Below, in pieces: positions 45,006-53,595 of a stretch of DNA of 64,000 nt (positions within the stretch are counted from its first letter, which is position 1; every line of letters starts with the position of its first letter). The notes beneath the pieces are model-generated. The model was not told the origin of the DNA and made no database searches. It saw only the letters and a list, made by a program, of their open reading frames with translations. The position numbers and the translations under genes are program-made. This stretch comes from Streptomyces sp. NBC_00287. Its GTDB lineage: Bacteria; Actinomycetota; Actinomycetes; Streptomycetales; Streptomycetaceae. Location: assembly GCF_036173105.1 (NCBI RefSeq), contig NZ_CP108053.1:3472001-3536000 (forward strand). The letters are read 5' to 3'.

Positions 45006-46150
45006 AGGCGCTGCACATCATCACCGGCCTCGGCGTCGGCGGCGCCGAGCAGCAACTGCGGCTGCTGCTGCGGCACTTGCCGGTCGACTGCGATGTCGTC
45101 ACGCTCACCAACCCGGGCACGGTCGCCGACGGCCTGATCGCCGACGGAGTGCGCGTCGTCCACCTCGGCATGGCCGGCAACCGCGACCTCGCCGCCCTCC
45201 CCCGCCTGACCAGCCTGATCCGCACCGGCGGCTACGACCTGGTCCACACCCACCTCTACCGCGCCTGCCTCTACGGCCGCCTCGCCGCCCGGATGGCCGG
45301 AGTCAAGGCGGTCGTCGCCACCGAACACTCCCTCGGCGACTCGCAGATGGAGGGACGGCGGCTCAGCGCGGGGGTGCGCGCGCTGTATCTGGCGGGTGAG
45401 CGGCTCGGCCGGATGACCGTCGCCGTCTCCCCGACCGTCGCCGACCGCCTGAAGCGCTGGGGCGTGCCCGCGCCCCGGATCGAGGTCGTCCCCAACGGCA
45501 TCGACCTGGACCGCTTCCGCTTCGACCCGGTCCAGCGGCTGCGCGCCCGCCGCCGCCTCGGCCTGCCCGAGAACGCCTACGTCGTCGGCGGCATCGGCCG
45601 CCTCACCGCGGGCAAGCACTTCGACACCCTCGTCCACGCCCTCGCCCAACTCCCCGACGACCACTGGCTGCTGCTGGTCGGCGGCGGCCCCGAGGAGAGC
45701 GTCCTCAGACGCACCGCGCACGAGGCGGGCGTCGCCGACCGCGTCCTGTTCACCGGCGAACGCCCCTACGTCCCCGACGGCTCCCCCGGCCCCGACCTGC
45801 CCTCGCTCACGGCCGCGATGGACGTCTTCGCCTCGCCGTCCCCGGAGGAGGCCTTCGGTCTGGCCGCCGTGGAGGCGCTGGCGAGCGGACTCCCCGTCCT
45901 CTACACCTCCTGCCCCGCGATCGAGGGCCTCCCGGCAAGCACCGCGCCGCCCGCCCGCCAAGTCCGGGGCGGCCCCGAGGAGTTCGCGCACGCCATCGCC
46001 GCGGCCCGCGCCGAGGGCCCCCGCCCGCGCGGCGTGCCCGAGGCCGCCCTGCACTACGGCATCACCCGCAGCGCGACCCGCCTGATGGACGTGTACGCGG
46101 CCATCGCCTCCCCTTCGTCCCCGTCACCCCAGAAAGTCGGTTCCCCATGA
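45002..46150 (+). CDS. GT4-family glycosyltransferase
   Basis: 382 residues. GLGVGGAEQQLRLLLRHLP at the start, IEVVPNGIDLDRFR, VGGIGRLTAGKHFDTLV and SPEEAFGLAAVEAL mark a retaining GT-B enzyme. The opening is like that of colanic-acid and teichuronic-acid type transferases. Second sugar-adding enzyme of the operon. Start and stop both overlap neighbours by four bases. Confidence 0.85.
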   Translation: MKALHIITGLGVGGAEQQLRLLLRHLPVDCDVVTLTNPGTVADGLIADGVRVVHLGMAGNRDLAALPRLTSLIRTGGYDLVHTHLYRACLYGRLAARMAGVKAVVATEHSLGDSQMEGRRLSAGVRALYLAGERLGRMTVAVSPTVADRLKRWGVPAPRIEVVPNGIDLDRFRFDPVQRLRARRRLGLPENAYVVGGIGRLTAGKHFDTLVHALAQLPDDHWLLLVGGGPEESVLRRTAHEAGVADRVLFTGERPYVPDGSPGPDLPSLTAAMDVFASPSPEEAFGLAAVEALASGLPVLYTSCPAIEGLPASTAPPARQVRGGPEEFAHAIAAARAEGPRPRGVPEAALHYGITRSATRLMDVYAAIASPSSPSPQKVGSP

Positions 46151-46800
46151 CCGAGCACCTCACCGGACCACGCCGCCCCACCCTTCCCCTGGCCCGAGTC
46201 AAGGCCCTGCCGCTCTGGTCCCTGATCGCCGCCGGCGCCCTCGCCGGCGGCCTGCTCGGCGGCGCGTACGGCCTGGTCAAAGCGCCGACCTACACGGCCA
46301 CCAGCTATGTCGTCGCCGTCCCGAACGAGAAGTCCGACCCGGCCTCCGCCCTCGGCTTCGCCCAGGCCTATGGCCGGGTCGCCACCCAGCTCGCGGTGCT
46401 CGGGGACGCCCAGGTGTGGGCGGGCGTCCCGGTGTCGACGCTGAAGGAGAGCGTGCGGACCGCGACCTCCCCGGACGCCCCGATGGTCGCCGTCACCGCC
46501 ACCTCCTCGCGCGCCGACCTCGCCGCCGACATGGCCAACGCCGTCTCCCGCGCCCTGACCCGGCACGCGGAGGACGCCGAGAAGGCCACCAACGTCCAGC
46601 TCCAGCAGTTCGCCCGCGCCACCAAACCCACCGCGCCCTCCTCCGCATCCCCCGCGGTGACCGGCCTGGTCGGCGCGAGCGCGGGCGGTCTGCTCGGCGG
46701 CCTGGTACTGCTGGTCCGGCCCCGGCGGGGCGCCGAGGACCCGGGGCGCCCGGCCGTGCCGGGACCGGCCCCCGCCGCCGACATCCACGGGCAGCTGTGA
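46147..46800 (+). CDS. Wzz-like chain-length/co-polymerase protein
   Basis: 217 residues with two membrane segments (LWSLIAAGALAGGLLGGAYG near residue 25; GLVGASAGGLLGGLVLLV near 175) bracketing an extracytoplasmic helical loop, the polysaccharide co-polymerase layout. The tyrosine-kinase domain that Gram-positive partners often have is neither fused nor adjacent. Probably regulates how long the Wzy polymer gets. Ends in a short proline-rich tail. Confidence 0.75.
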   Translation: MTEHLTGPRRPTLPLARVKALPLWSLIAAGALAGGLLGGAYGLVKAPTYTATSYVVAVPNEKSDPASALGFAQAYGRVATQLAVLGDAQVWAGVPVSTLKESVRTATSPDAPMVAVTATSSRADLAADMANAVSRALTRHAEDAEKATNVQLQQFARATKPTAPSSASPAVTGLVGASAGGLLGGLVLLVRPRRGAEDPGRPAVPGPAPAADIHGQL

Positions 46801-47888
46801 CCTACACGACGGAACTCGTCACCGACGAGCACACCTTCGCCGCCCTCTCCCCCGACTGGGCGCGGCTGTACGGCAGTTGCTCCACCGCGACCCCGTTCCA
46901 GAGCCACCCCTGGCTGCACTCCTGGTGGCTGTCGTACGGCGACCCCGGCCGGCTCCGTCTGGTGCTGGTCCGCGACCGGGGCGAACTCGTCGCCGCCGCC
47001 CCGCTGATGCGCGTGCACCGCCCGCTGCCCGCGCTGGTGCCGCTCGGCGGGGCCATCTCCGACTACGGGGACGTCCTGCTGGACGACGAACGCGGCGAGC
47101 AGGCGGTCGCCGCGCTCACCGACGGCCTCGCGGCAGCCGCCCGCACCGCCCTGATCGACCTCCGCGAGGTCCGCCCGGGCGGCGCCGCCGAACGGATCTA
47201 CGACCACTGGCCGGGCCCGCGCCGCCGCGTCACCGACTCCCTCTGCTTGGAACTGCCCGCGGCACCGATGCCCGACCTGATCGCCCGGCTCCCGTCGGCC
47301 AAGTCCCAGCAGCGGGTCCGCGCCAAACTCCGCAAGCTGACCGCACTGGGCGTCGAGCGACACCTCGTAGAACCGGACGAAGTCGACAAGGCGCTACGGC
47401 GGCTGCTGGAGCTGCATCAACTCCAGTGGCAGGGCCGGAAGGTGACCTCCGAGCATCTGCGCCCCCGCTTCTGCGACCACCTGGTGCGCTCGGTCGGCCC
47501 GATGGTGGCGTCCGGGGACGCGGTCGTCACCGAGTTCCGGCTGGACGACGACGTGGTCGCCGTCGATCTGACGCTGTTGTCGAGGCGCCTCGCGGGCGGC
47601 TATCTGTACGGCGCCCATCCGTGCCTGCGGGAACGCAAGGCGGACGTGGCGGTGATGCTGCTCGACGCGTGCACCGAGCATGCCCGGGGCACGCTGAGCC
47701 TGCTGCGCGGCAACGAACCGTACAAGCACCACTGGCGGCCGGAACCGGTCGTGAACCGACGGCTGCTGCTGGCCCGGCGGCGCACCGCCCCGCTGCTGGC
47801 GGCGGCGCTGTGCTCGGTCGCCGCCCGGCGGCGGGGCAAGGAGCTGCTGCGCCGCTGGAAGGAGCACGACGGTGGCGGCAGGTCCTGA
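46797..47888 (+). CDS. FemAB/GNAT-fold acyl- or aminoacyltransferase
   Basis: 363 residues from the GTG at 46797. The N-terminal (ATPFQSHPWLHSWWLSYGD) and central blocks (RLLELHQLQWQGRK; VVTEFRLDDDVVAVDLTLL; LLRGNEPYKHHWRP) match the BioF2/CelD-like acetyltransferase_6 family used in cellulose and capsule clusters. Likely acylates the sugar polymer or its precursor. Last gene of the operon; a perfect hairpin spans its stop codon. Confidence 0.8.
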   Translation: MTYTTELVTDEHTFAALSPDWARLYGSCSTATPFQSHPWLHSWWLSYGDPGRLRLVLVRDRGELVAAAPLMRVHRPLPALVPLGGAISDYGDVLLDDERGEQAVAALTDGLAAAARTALIDLREVRPGGAAERIYDHWPGPRRRVTDSLCLELPAAPMPDLIARLPSAKSQQRVRAKLRKLTALGVERHLVEPDEVDKALRRLLELHQLQWQGRKVTSEHLRPRFCDHLVRSVGPMVASGDAVVTEFRLDDDVVAVDLTLLSRRLAGGYLYGAHPCLRERKADVAVMLLDACTEHARGTLSLLRGNEPYKHHWRPEPVVNRRLLLARRRTAPLLAAALCSVAARRRGKELLRRWKEHDGGGRS

Positions 47889-47904
47889 CGGGCCTGCCGC
47901 CACC
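47871..47904. terminator. Bidirectional hairpin across the operon end
   Basis: Perfect 12-bp stem (47871-47882 with 47893-47904) whose ten-base loop contains the TGA of the last operon gene; it also faces the end of the converging hydrolase gene. Confidence 0.7.
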
Positions 47905-47910
47905 AGGGGC

Positions 47911-49158
47911 TCACCGGTTGCGCGAGTACCAGTCGAAGCGCAGGCACAGCTTCCCGCCGAGCCAGTACTCCACCCAGTCACCGAGGTCCAGCGGCGAACA
48001 GTCCGGCGGCGTGGTGGGCTCCACCGGCGTCGGGGTGGGCGTCGGCTTCGGCTCGTCGCTACGGCCGGACAACACCGAGCGGTAGACCTCGGACGACTTG
48101 GGGTTGGCCGCGCACTGCCACACGCCGTGCGGGCAGTAGTCGGTCACCGTGTTGTACAGCGGCTTGTGCTCGTCCATCCAGGCGAGCATCCGCCGCATGT
48201 ACTCCGCGTTGTCACCGTTGCGGAAGAGTCCCCATTCGGGATAGGAAATGGCCTTGCCGTGGGATTTGGCGAAGTCCACGTGTTCCTGAAGTCCGTAGGG
48301 CTCTTTCACCTGTTCGTCGAACGACAATCCGCGCGGCTGGTCGTACGCGTCCATTCCGATGATGTCGACCGTGTCGTCCCCCGGATAACACTGCGTCCAG
48401 GGAACGGCGTCCCGGCCCCGGGTCGGGGTGAAGTCGAACCGGAATTTCTGACCCGGCACGGAACGCATGGTGGTGACGATCCTGTTCCAGTACTTCTTCC
48501 AGGCCGCCGGGTCGGGGCCGCAGCGATGGGTGTACGTGATGCCGTTCATCTCCCAGCCGAGCACGATCACCGTGTCCGGCACCTTCAGCTCCACCAGCCG
48601 TTCGGCGAGGGCGCGGAAGTGGTGATCGAAGGCGCCGGCCGCGCCCTGCCGCAGCAGCAGCTTGACCTGGGTGTCGGAGAGGCCGTCCTCGTTGCGCTCC
48701 ATCATGGGCACGTTGAGGACGAACATCCGGTCGTCCCGCTCCCGCCGCCAGTCGGCCCACGCCTCCAGGAAGTCGGGGGCGCCCTCGATGTTGCTCCACC
48801 GGTCGCCCGGCAGATAGGTGTGCCCGACCCGCAGGTCGGCGCCGCCCAGCCAGCGGCTGAGCTCGGCGATCCGGTCGACGCCCCGGGTGCCGTAGTCGAG
48901 GTAGGCGCCGAAGGCGGGGACGTCCTTCTTCGGCGCGGCGGCCACCGGCTCGATGACCGCGGCGGGCGCCTGGGGTGCCGCCGCCGGGGTCTCCGCCGCG
49001 CCGGCCGTGGGTGTCGGAGCGGGAGGGTCGGCGACCCGCACCACCCCCGCACCCGCGGCGAATCCAGGACCGGACGCCAGGGCGGCGGACGCGGCGACGA
49101 TCACCGCGACACATGCCAGCCGTCGGCGGGACCGGGCCGGTCGCTGCTGTGGGGTCAT
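47911..49158 (-). CDS. Secreted GH26-like glycoside hydrolase
   Basis: 415 residues from the ATG at 49158 (AAAGGAG five bases upstream). Signal peptide (LACVAVIVAASAALASGPG) and a Pro/Ala linker precede a beta/alpha-barrel: VIVLGWEMNG holds the likely acid/base Glu and ISYPEWGLF the likely nucleophile, the mannanase/GH26 pattern. The C-terminal tail has a Pro/Thr linker and a final cysteine-containing segment. Converges on the polysaccharide operon, so it may trim or release that polymer; host-wall mannan as substrate is the alternative. Confidence 0.82.
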   Translation of the reverse strand: MTPQQRPARSRRRLACVAVIVAASAALASGPGFAAGAGVVRVADPPAPTPTAGAAETPAAAPQAPAAVIEPVAAAPKKDVPAFGAYLDYGTRGVDRIAELSRWLGGADLRVGHTYLPGDRWSNIEGAPDFLEAWADWRRERDDRMFVLNVPMMERNEDGLSDTQVKLLLRQGAAGAFDHHFRALAERLVELKVPDTVIVLGWEMNGITYTHRCGPDPAAWKKYWNRIVTTMRSVPGQKFRFDFTPTRGRDAVPWTQCYPGDDTVDIIGMDAYDQPRGLSFDEQVKEPYGLQEHVDFAKSHGKAISYPEWGLFRNGDNAEYMRRMLAWMDEHKPLYNTVTDYCPHGVWQCAANPKSSEVYRSVLSGRSDEPKPTPTPTPVEPTTPPDCSPLDLGDWVEYWLGGKLCLRFDWYSRNR

Positions 49159-49283
49159 GCCTGCTCCTTTCTCCACACTCGCGGGACTTCCCATTACTGA
49201 CACTCAGTCATATGAACAGGCATTACGCCACCGTCGTTACGGCGTTCGAGTGCCTCGCTCGCCCGACCGAAGGAATTGAATCC

Positions 49284-50549
49284 GTGTCGCTGTTCGACAC
49301 CCGGGTCCCCGCGGTATTGCTGCGGATCGACCGGAATCCCTTTCACCACGGAACGCTGGGCGCCGTGCGCTCACTCGGCCGGGCGGGCGTGGACGTACAC
49401 CTGGTCGCCGACTGCACGGCGTCCCCCGTACGCGCGTCCCGTTTTCTGACGCGACTGCACCCACCGCCGCCGCCCGGCGCCGCCCCGGCCGATATCGCGG
49501 TGGCGCTGCGCAGGGTGGCCGCCGGGATCGCGAGGCCTGCGGTGCTGATCCCCTTGGACGACGCGGGCGCGGTGGCGGTGGGCCGCCTCGGCGCGGAGCT
49601 CTCCCCCGCCTATCTCCTGCCGCAGCAGCCCGGTTCGCTGCCCGAGCGGGTGGCCGACAAGGCCGAGCTGGCCGCCATGTGCGCGGCGGCCGGTGTACCG
49701 CACCCCCGGACGGTCGTCCCGGACAGTGCGTCCGAGGCCGCCGCGGAGGCCTGGCGGCTGGGCCTGCCGGTGATCGCGAAGTGGAGCCGCCCCTGGCTGC
49801 TGCCGCCGGACAGCGGACTGCGCAGCACGGTGGTGATCCGCTCGGCACAGCAGGCAAGGGAGTTGTACGCGCGTACGGCGGAGGCGGGCAGCCGACTGCT
49901 CCTGCAGGAGTTCCTGCCTCCGGGCCCCGACCCGGACTGGTTCTTCCACGGCTACGTCGACCGCGCGGGCGCCCTCCGGGCGGGCGGCCCCGGAGTCAAG
50001 CACCTGTCCTGGCCCCGAGGCGCGGGCCTGACGGCGGTCGGCCGCTGGACCCTCAACCCCCAGGTGCGGGCCCTGGCCGAACGGCTGGTGTCGGGGCTCG
50101 GCTACCGAGGAATCCTCGACCTCGACTTCCGCCGCTGTGCGACGACGGGCCGGTACCACCTCCTCGACTTCAACCCACGCCCGGGCGCCCAGTTCCGCCT
50201 CTTCACGGACACCGCGGACCTGGACGTCGTACGCGCCCTCCACCTGGACCTGACCCACCGCCCGCTGCCGGAAGGGTCACAGCGTCCGGGCCGGCTCTTC
50301 GTGGTGGAGAACTACGCGCCGCTGACGGCATTGCGCCCGGCGTGGAACGGCCGGGAGTCGGCCTGGCACGCGAGGGACGACCGTCTCCCGGGCTGGGCGA
50401 TGTGGGCCCTGTGGACCCGGCATGTGGCGCACCGCGTCCTGGACCGTCTGCGCCGCCTGTGCCGCCGCTCCGGCCCTCCGGCGGACGCACGCGTGGTCCG
50501 TCAGGCGAACGCGCCGGTGATCGACGACGAGAGAGCGAGCAGTTGCTGA
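49284..50549 (+). CDS. ATP-grasp ligase
   Basis: 421 residues from the GTG at 49284 (AAGGA nine bases upstream); an in-frame ATG at 49212 would add 24 residues. ATP-grasp features: LPVIAKWSRPW (phosphate-binding Lys), LLLQEFLPPG, and the metal site DLDFR...LLDFNPRPGAQF. The family ligates a carboxylate to an amine or similar nucleophile. Divergent from the hydrolase and overlapping the following FAD gene's ATG by one base. It may decorate the exopolysaccharide or a small molecule; the substrate is unknown. Confidence 0.75.
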   Translation: MSLFDTRVPAVLLRIDRNPFHHGTLGAVRSLGRAGVDVHLVADCTASPVRASRFLTRLHPPPPPGAAPADIAVALRRVAAGIARPAVLIPLDDAGAVAVGRLGAELSPAYLLPQQPGSLPERVADKAELAAMCAAAGVPHPRTVVPDSASEAAAEAWRLGLPVIAKWSRPWLLPPDSGLRSTVVIRSAQQARELYARTAEAGSRLLLQEFLPPGPDPDWFFHGYVDRAGALRAGGPGVKHLSWPRGAGLTAVGRWTLNPQVRALAERLVSGLGYRGILDLDFRRCATTGRYHLLDFNPRPGAQFRLFTDTADLDVVRALHLDLTHRPLPEGSQRPGRLFVVENYAPLTALRPAWNGRESAWHARDDRLPGWAMWALWTRHVAHRVLDRLRRLCRRSGPPADARVVRQANAPVIDDERASSC

Positions 50550-51170
50550 TGTACGACCTGCTGGTGGTGGGCGCGGGCCCGTACGGCCTGTCCATCGCCT
50601 CGCACGCCGCGGCGGCAGGCCTGAGCCTGCAGGTCTTCGGCCGGCCGAGCCCGTCCTGGCGCGACCACATGCCCCGCGGGATGTTCCTGAAGTCGGAGGC
50701 CTAGGCGTCCAACCTGTCGGATCCACAAGGCCTTTGGCGCCTGGACGTGTACTGCGCGGGCCAGGGGATGACGGCCCGGCACGGCCTGCCGATCCCGGTG
50801 CAGACCTTCGCCGGGTACGGCCTGTGGTTCGCGCGCAACGCGGTACCGGAGGTGGACGAGCGCCTGCTGACCCGGGTGGCTCCGGTACCGGGAGGCTTCG
50901 AGGCGGTGACGGAGGAAGACCGGGTCGAGCCGACGGTGGAGGTGCTGCTCGGCCAGGAGGTGCTGACGGCGAGGGCGGTACCGGGCGGCGGGGTGCGTCT
51001 GGAGACGGCGGACCGCTCCCTGGAGACCGAACACGTCATCGCGGCAACGGGGTTCAGAGCGACCCGCGACCGGCTACGGCCCGGCGATGCGGTTCGTGCA
51101 GGGGGCGGGGTATACGGCGGGGGCGTTGGTACGGGGGGTGCGGCGACGGCGCGGGCGGAGGTGCTGTCGC
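50549..51170 (+). pseudogene. FAD-dependent oxidoreductase, nonsense and deletion
   Basis: ATG at 50549 opens YDLLVVGAGPYGLSIASHA, a dinucleotide-binding FAD motif. An in-frame TAG (50702-50704) follows FLKSEA where relatives carry a Trp-like residue (FLKSEPW...SNLSDP); the same frame continues ASNLSDPQGLWRLD on to VIAATGFRATRDRL near 51080. There the family's next 40-60 residues are missing and the known ending (PAMRFVQGAGYTAGALV) appears in the +1 frame. One stop plus a frame-changing deletion show it is dead. Coupled to the ATP-grasp gene, so the two once formed a pathway pair. Confidence 0.8.
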
Positions 51171-51263
51171 GTACGACGGCGGACATTCGCTCGGCTCGGA
51201 CCGCGGGGAGTCGCGCCGCTGGGGCGGCACGGGTGGGCGCGGACGGCGCGCCCTGACGCGACG

Positions 51264-51296
51264 CGGGTGCCGGACGCTGTGGACGTCCGGCACCCG
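51264..51296. terminator. Hairpin between the FAD pseudogene and long chaplin
   Basis: Perfect 12-bp stem (51264-51275 with 51285-51296), nine-base loop, facing the converging ends of both. Confidence 0.65.
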
Positions 51297-51305
51297 TCGC
51301 TTTCC

Positions 51306-52253
51306 TCACCGACGGGACGCGGCTCGGCCTCGTCGGTACAGGACGGCCCCGCCCGCAATCAGCGCGGCACTGGCACCGGAAGCGGCCAGCATGGCCTCCC
51401 CGCTACCGGTCTCGGGCAGACTGGGCGGCGGCCCGGTGTGGCCACCGTTGGGCGGAGGGGTGTGGTCGCCACCGTTCGGCGGAGGCGGCGTGTGACCCCC
51501 ACCATTGGGCGGCGGCGTGTGACCCCCACCATTGGGCGGCGGCGTGTGGTCCCCACCCGGCGGAGGCGGCGTGTGCCCCCCACCGTTGGGCGGCGGCGTG
51601 TGACCCCCACCCGGCGGTGTCGTGGGCGGCTTGGTCGGAGGCGTGTCGCCGTAGCCGTCGCCCCCATGCCCGTCGTCGCCCCCATGCCCGTAGTCGTCCC
51701 CGTGCCCGTGGTCGTCCCCGTACCCCCCGTCCGGCGACTCCTCGTGACCGCAGTCGTTGCCGAACACCGGGTTCAGGCCACTGATCACGTCGGCGGTGTT
51801 CCCGCACAACTGCACCGGCACATCGGCCGGAGCCGACACGCCGTTCCCGGCAGCGACACCGGGCGACCCCTCGGTCTTCGAGTCCCCCGAGGCACCGGAA
51901 CCGTGGTCGTCGTGGTCGTGGTCGTGGTAGTCGTCGTGGTAGTCGTCGTGGTCGTAGCCGTACTCGGAATCGCCGTACGGCGCCCCGTACGAACCGTCCT
52001 TCGCCTCGTCGTCCACCGTGGCACAGTCGTTGCCGAAGGACGGGTTGAGGGCGGCGGCCGCGTCGACGGTGTTGCCGCAGGCGTTGACCGGAACCTCGAC
52101 CGGCGCCGACACATCGTTGCCGGACAGCACGCCGGGCGAATCCTTGGCGGCCCCGTTCGCGCTCGTGTCGGCGAGGGCGGAGCTGCCGCACAGGGACAGA
52201 ATGCTTGTCGCGGCGGCGGCCGCGACCATTCCCCTACTCAGGGTCTGTCGCAA
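51306..52253 (-). CDS. Long chaplin with sortase signal
   Basis: 315 residues. The start is a TTG at 52253 with AGGAAG upstream; an ATG eight codons later has no usable spacing. Signal peptide, then two chaplin domains (about 33-77, DSPGVLSGNDVSAPVEVP...; about 131-171, GSPGVAAGNGVSAPADVP...), each ending FGNDC. Between them is an Asp/His/Tyr-rich stretch; after them a Gly/His/Pro repeat region and a wall-sorting tail: LPETG, hydrophobic helix, RRGRAASRR. Long chaplins (ChpA-C type) are attached to peptidoglycan by sortase and anchor the short ones. LPETG rather than LAxTG is notable. Confidence 0.92.
   Translation of the reverse strand: MRQTLSRGMVAAAAATSILSLCGSSALADTSANGAAKDSPGVLSGNDVSAPVEVPVNACGNTVDAAAALNPSFGNDCATVDDEAKDGSYGAPYGDSEYGYDHDDYHDDYHDHDHDDHGSGASGDSKTEGSPGVAAGNGVSAPADVPVQLCGNTADVISGLNPVFGNDCGHEESPDGGYGDDHGHGDDYGHGGDDGHGGDGYGDTPPTKPPTTPPGGGHTPPPNGGGHTPPPPGGDHTPPPNGGGHTPPPNGGGHTPPPPNGGDHTPPPNGGHTGPPPSLPETGSGEAMLAASGASAALIAGGAVLYRRGRAASRR
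51430..51625 (-). repeat. Tandem repeats in the long chaplin
   Basis: About seven imperfect copies of a unit encoding GGGHTPPPNGG / GGDHTPPPPGG (roughly 30-39 bases each). This is the wall-spanning linker between the chaplin domains and the sortase tail, and is prone to copy-number change. Confidence 0.8.
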
Positions 52254-52287
52254 TCTCGTTGTCTTCCTGCTTGAAGAAGTGGGAAAA

Positions 52288-52325
52288 GCCGGCCTCGGAA
52301 CGGGGAGAAGGTGTCCAAGGCCGGC
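52288..52325. terminator. Short hairpin downstream of the third chaplin
   Basis: GCCGGCCT (52288-52295) pairs with AGGCCGGC (52318-52325). Weak; 22-base loop. Confidence 0.35.
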
Positions 52326-52359
52326 CGTGACACAAGCCGAACGGCTGTGCGTTACGTCG

Positions 52360-52587
52360 TCAGTCGTTGACGCAGGTGTTGCCGAACGCCGGGTTCAGCA
52401 GGGCGATGATGTTCACGGTGTTGCCGCAGACATTGATCGGAATGTGGATCGGAACCTGAACCACGTTGCCCGACAGAACACCGGGAGAATCGACAGCCAC
52501 TCCGTTCGCACCCGAGTCGGCGAACGCCGGGGTGGCCATGCCCATGGCCAGGATCGCGCCTGCGACAACAGCAACGGTCTTCTTCAT
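52360..52587 (-). CDS. Short chaplin
   Basis: 75 residues, ATG. Signal peptide to about residue 24 (GMATPAFADSG) and a single chaplin domain (GANGVAVDSPGVLSGNVVQV ... VCGNTVNIIALLNPAFGNTC). Placed between the long chaplin and the rodlins like chpD in S. coelicolor. Aerial-hypha surface amyloid. Unlike the other two short chaplins I see no clear sigma-BldN-type promoter before it. Confidence 0.92.
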   Translation of the reverse strand: MKKTVAVVAGAILAMGMATPAFADSGANGVAVDSPGVLSGNVVQVPIHIPINVCGNTVNIIALLNPAFGNTCVND

Positions 52588-52838
52588 GAACTATCCCTTC
52601 TCTGCGGTCATGACTCTTTGTCGGCCGAAGCCGAGCGAGCACAGCTGGAACGGCTCGCACCATGACCGGCAGGCTGTAGAACGAGGGATAGACAGATGAA
52701 GAAACTACGGAACGCGAGTCGCCGGTTAATTCACTCGAACGCCTTCACAGAATTGACACCGCAGCCCCACAGGCGCCTCCCGTCGGAGATGAAACGCTTC
52801 GCCCGGGTGAATAAATGTGATGCGGCGTCAATGCGCCG

Positions 52839-52886
52839 AAACCGCCCGGCAGTCCGCTGTGAAAGCAGGACCGGCCGGGCGGTTTT
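52839..52886 (-). terminator. Terminator of the first rodlin gene
   Basis: Twelve-base-pair stem (52839-52850 with 52874-52885), 23-base loop, T-rich on both outer sides. Confidence 0.6.
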
Positions 52887-52906
52887 CTTGATCGACGAGA
52901 AATTCG

Positions 52907-53311
52907 TCAGCCGTTCTCGGCCCCATTGTCGGACAGCGCCGAGATGTCGCTGAGGATGTGCGACAGCGGCTCGTCACCCTTGGCCTGGGTGGAGTTGTCG
53001 GCGCACTGCTGGTTCTGCGGGGCCGACAGGATCGGCACGTCCTGGGCCACGCCGACGGCGGCGATGATGCCGAGGATGGCCTGGAGGTTCGCCTTCACGG
53101 GCACACCCGCGCAGAGCTTGTTGACCGAGCCCTGGACCAGCGTGGCCTGGGGGCTCATCTTGCCCTTGGTCACTTGGTTGCCGAACTTCGAGTGGGCGCC
53201 GTTGCCACTGGCGGACTTGGTGCCGTCACCGTCGCCGGCGGCCATGGCCGGCGAGGCAACGCCGACTACGGACGCGGTGACCGCGACGGCGGCCAGTGCC
53301 TTCTTCAGCAT
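52907..53311 (-). CDS. rdlA: Rodlin
   Basis: 134 residues, ATG. Signal peptide (MLKKALAAVAVTASVVGVAS, cleavage after AMA), then the rodlin chain: GDGDGTKSASGNGAHSKFGN, GKMSPQATLVQGSVNKLC, VAQDVPILSAPQNQQC and a conserved end with KGDEPLSHIL. Rodlins organise chaplin fibrils into the rodlet layer of aerial hyphae and spores. Divergent from the second rodlin over a 284-base promoter region. It differs most from the other two in the middle (AGVPVKANLQAILGIIAAVG). Confidence 0.93.
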   Translation of the reverse strand: MLKKALAAVAVTASVVGVASPAMAAGDGDGTKSASGNGAHSKFGNQVTKGKMSPQATLVQGSVNKLCAGVPVKANLQAILGIIAAVGVAQDVPILSAPQNQQCADNSTQAKGDEPLSHILSDISALSDNGAENG

Positions 53312-53389
53312 GTCGCTTTCCTTTCTGGGGCAGGAGGCGTCGCGGGTCCGGACGCACCCTGGGGCGAGACGCGTGTTCCTGCCCTCGCA

Positions 53390-53417
53390 TCAACCCGGTG
53401 CGCGGGGATTGGTTTCG
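53390..53417 (-). promoter_or_regulatory. Sigma-BldN-like promoter of the first rodlin
   Basis: Minus strand CGAAAC (53412-53417), 16-base spacer, GGTTGA (53390-53395). Confidence 0.5.
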
Positions 53418-53522
53418 ACGCTTCACCCGATCGGGCCGTTCGGCGCACGGAATTCACGGAATTGGCGGGCACGGCAAAGCGCTGTGTTTCCTTCGCCCGT
53501 GTGCGCCATCGGAGTGAATGAC

Positions 53523-53550
53523 AGCAACCAAGCAGGCCGGGGGCAGTTGA
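53523..53550 (+). promoter_or_regulatory. Sigma-BldN-like promoter of the second rodlin
   Basis: AGCAAC (53523-53528), 16-base spacer, AGTTGA (53545-53550), 46 bases before the GTG start. Confidence 0.5.
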
Positions 53551-53595
53551 CCAGAACGCTCCGGTGGACGGGGTTTCTTCAGAAGGGACTAGCAA

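Noticed and set aside
51430..51625. Regular tandem repeats that could suggest a CRISPR array
   Set aside because: Units are in frame, contiguous without unique spacers, and encode the Gly/His/Pro linker of the long chaplin.
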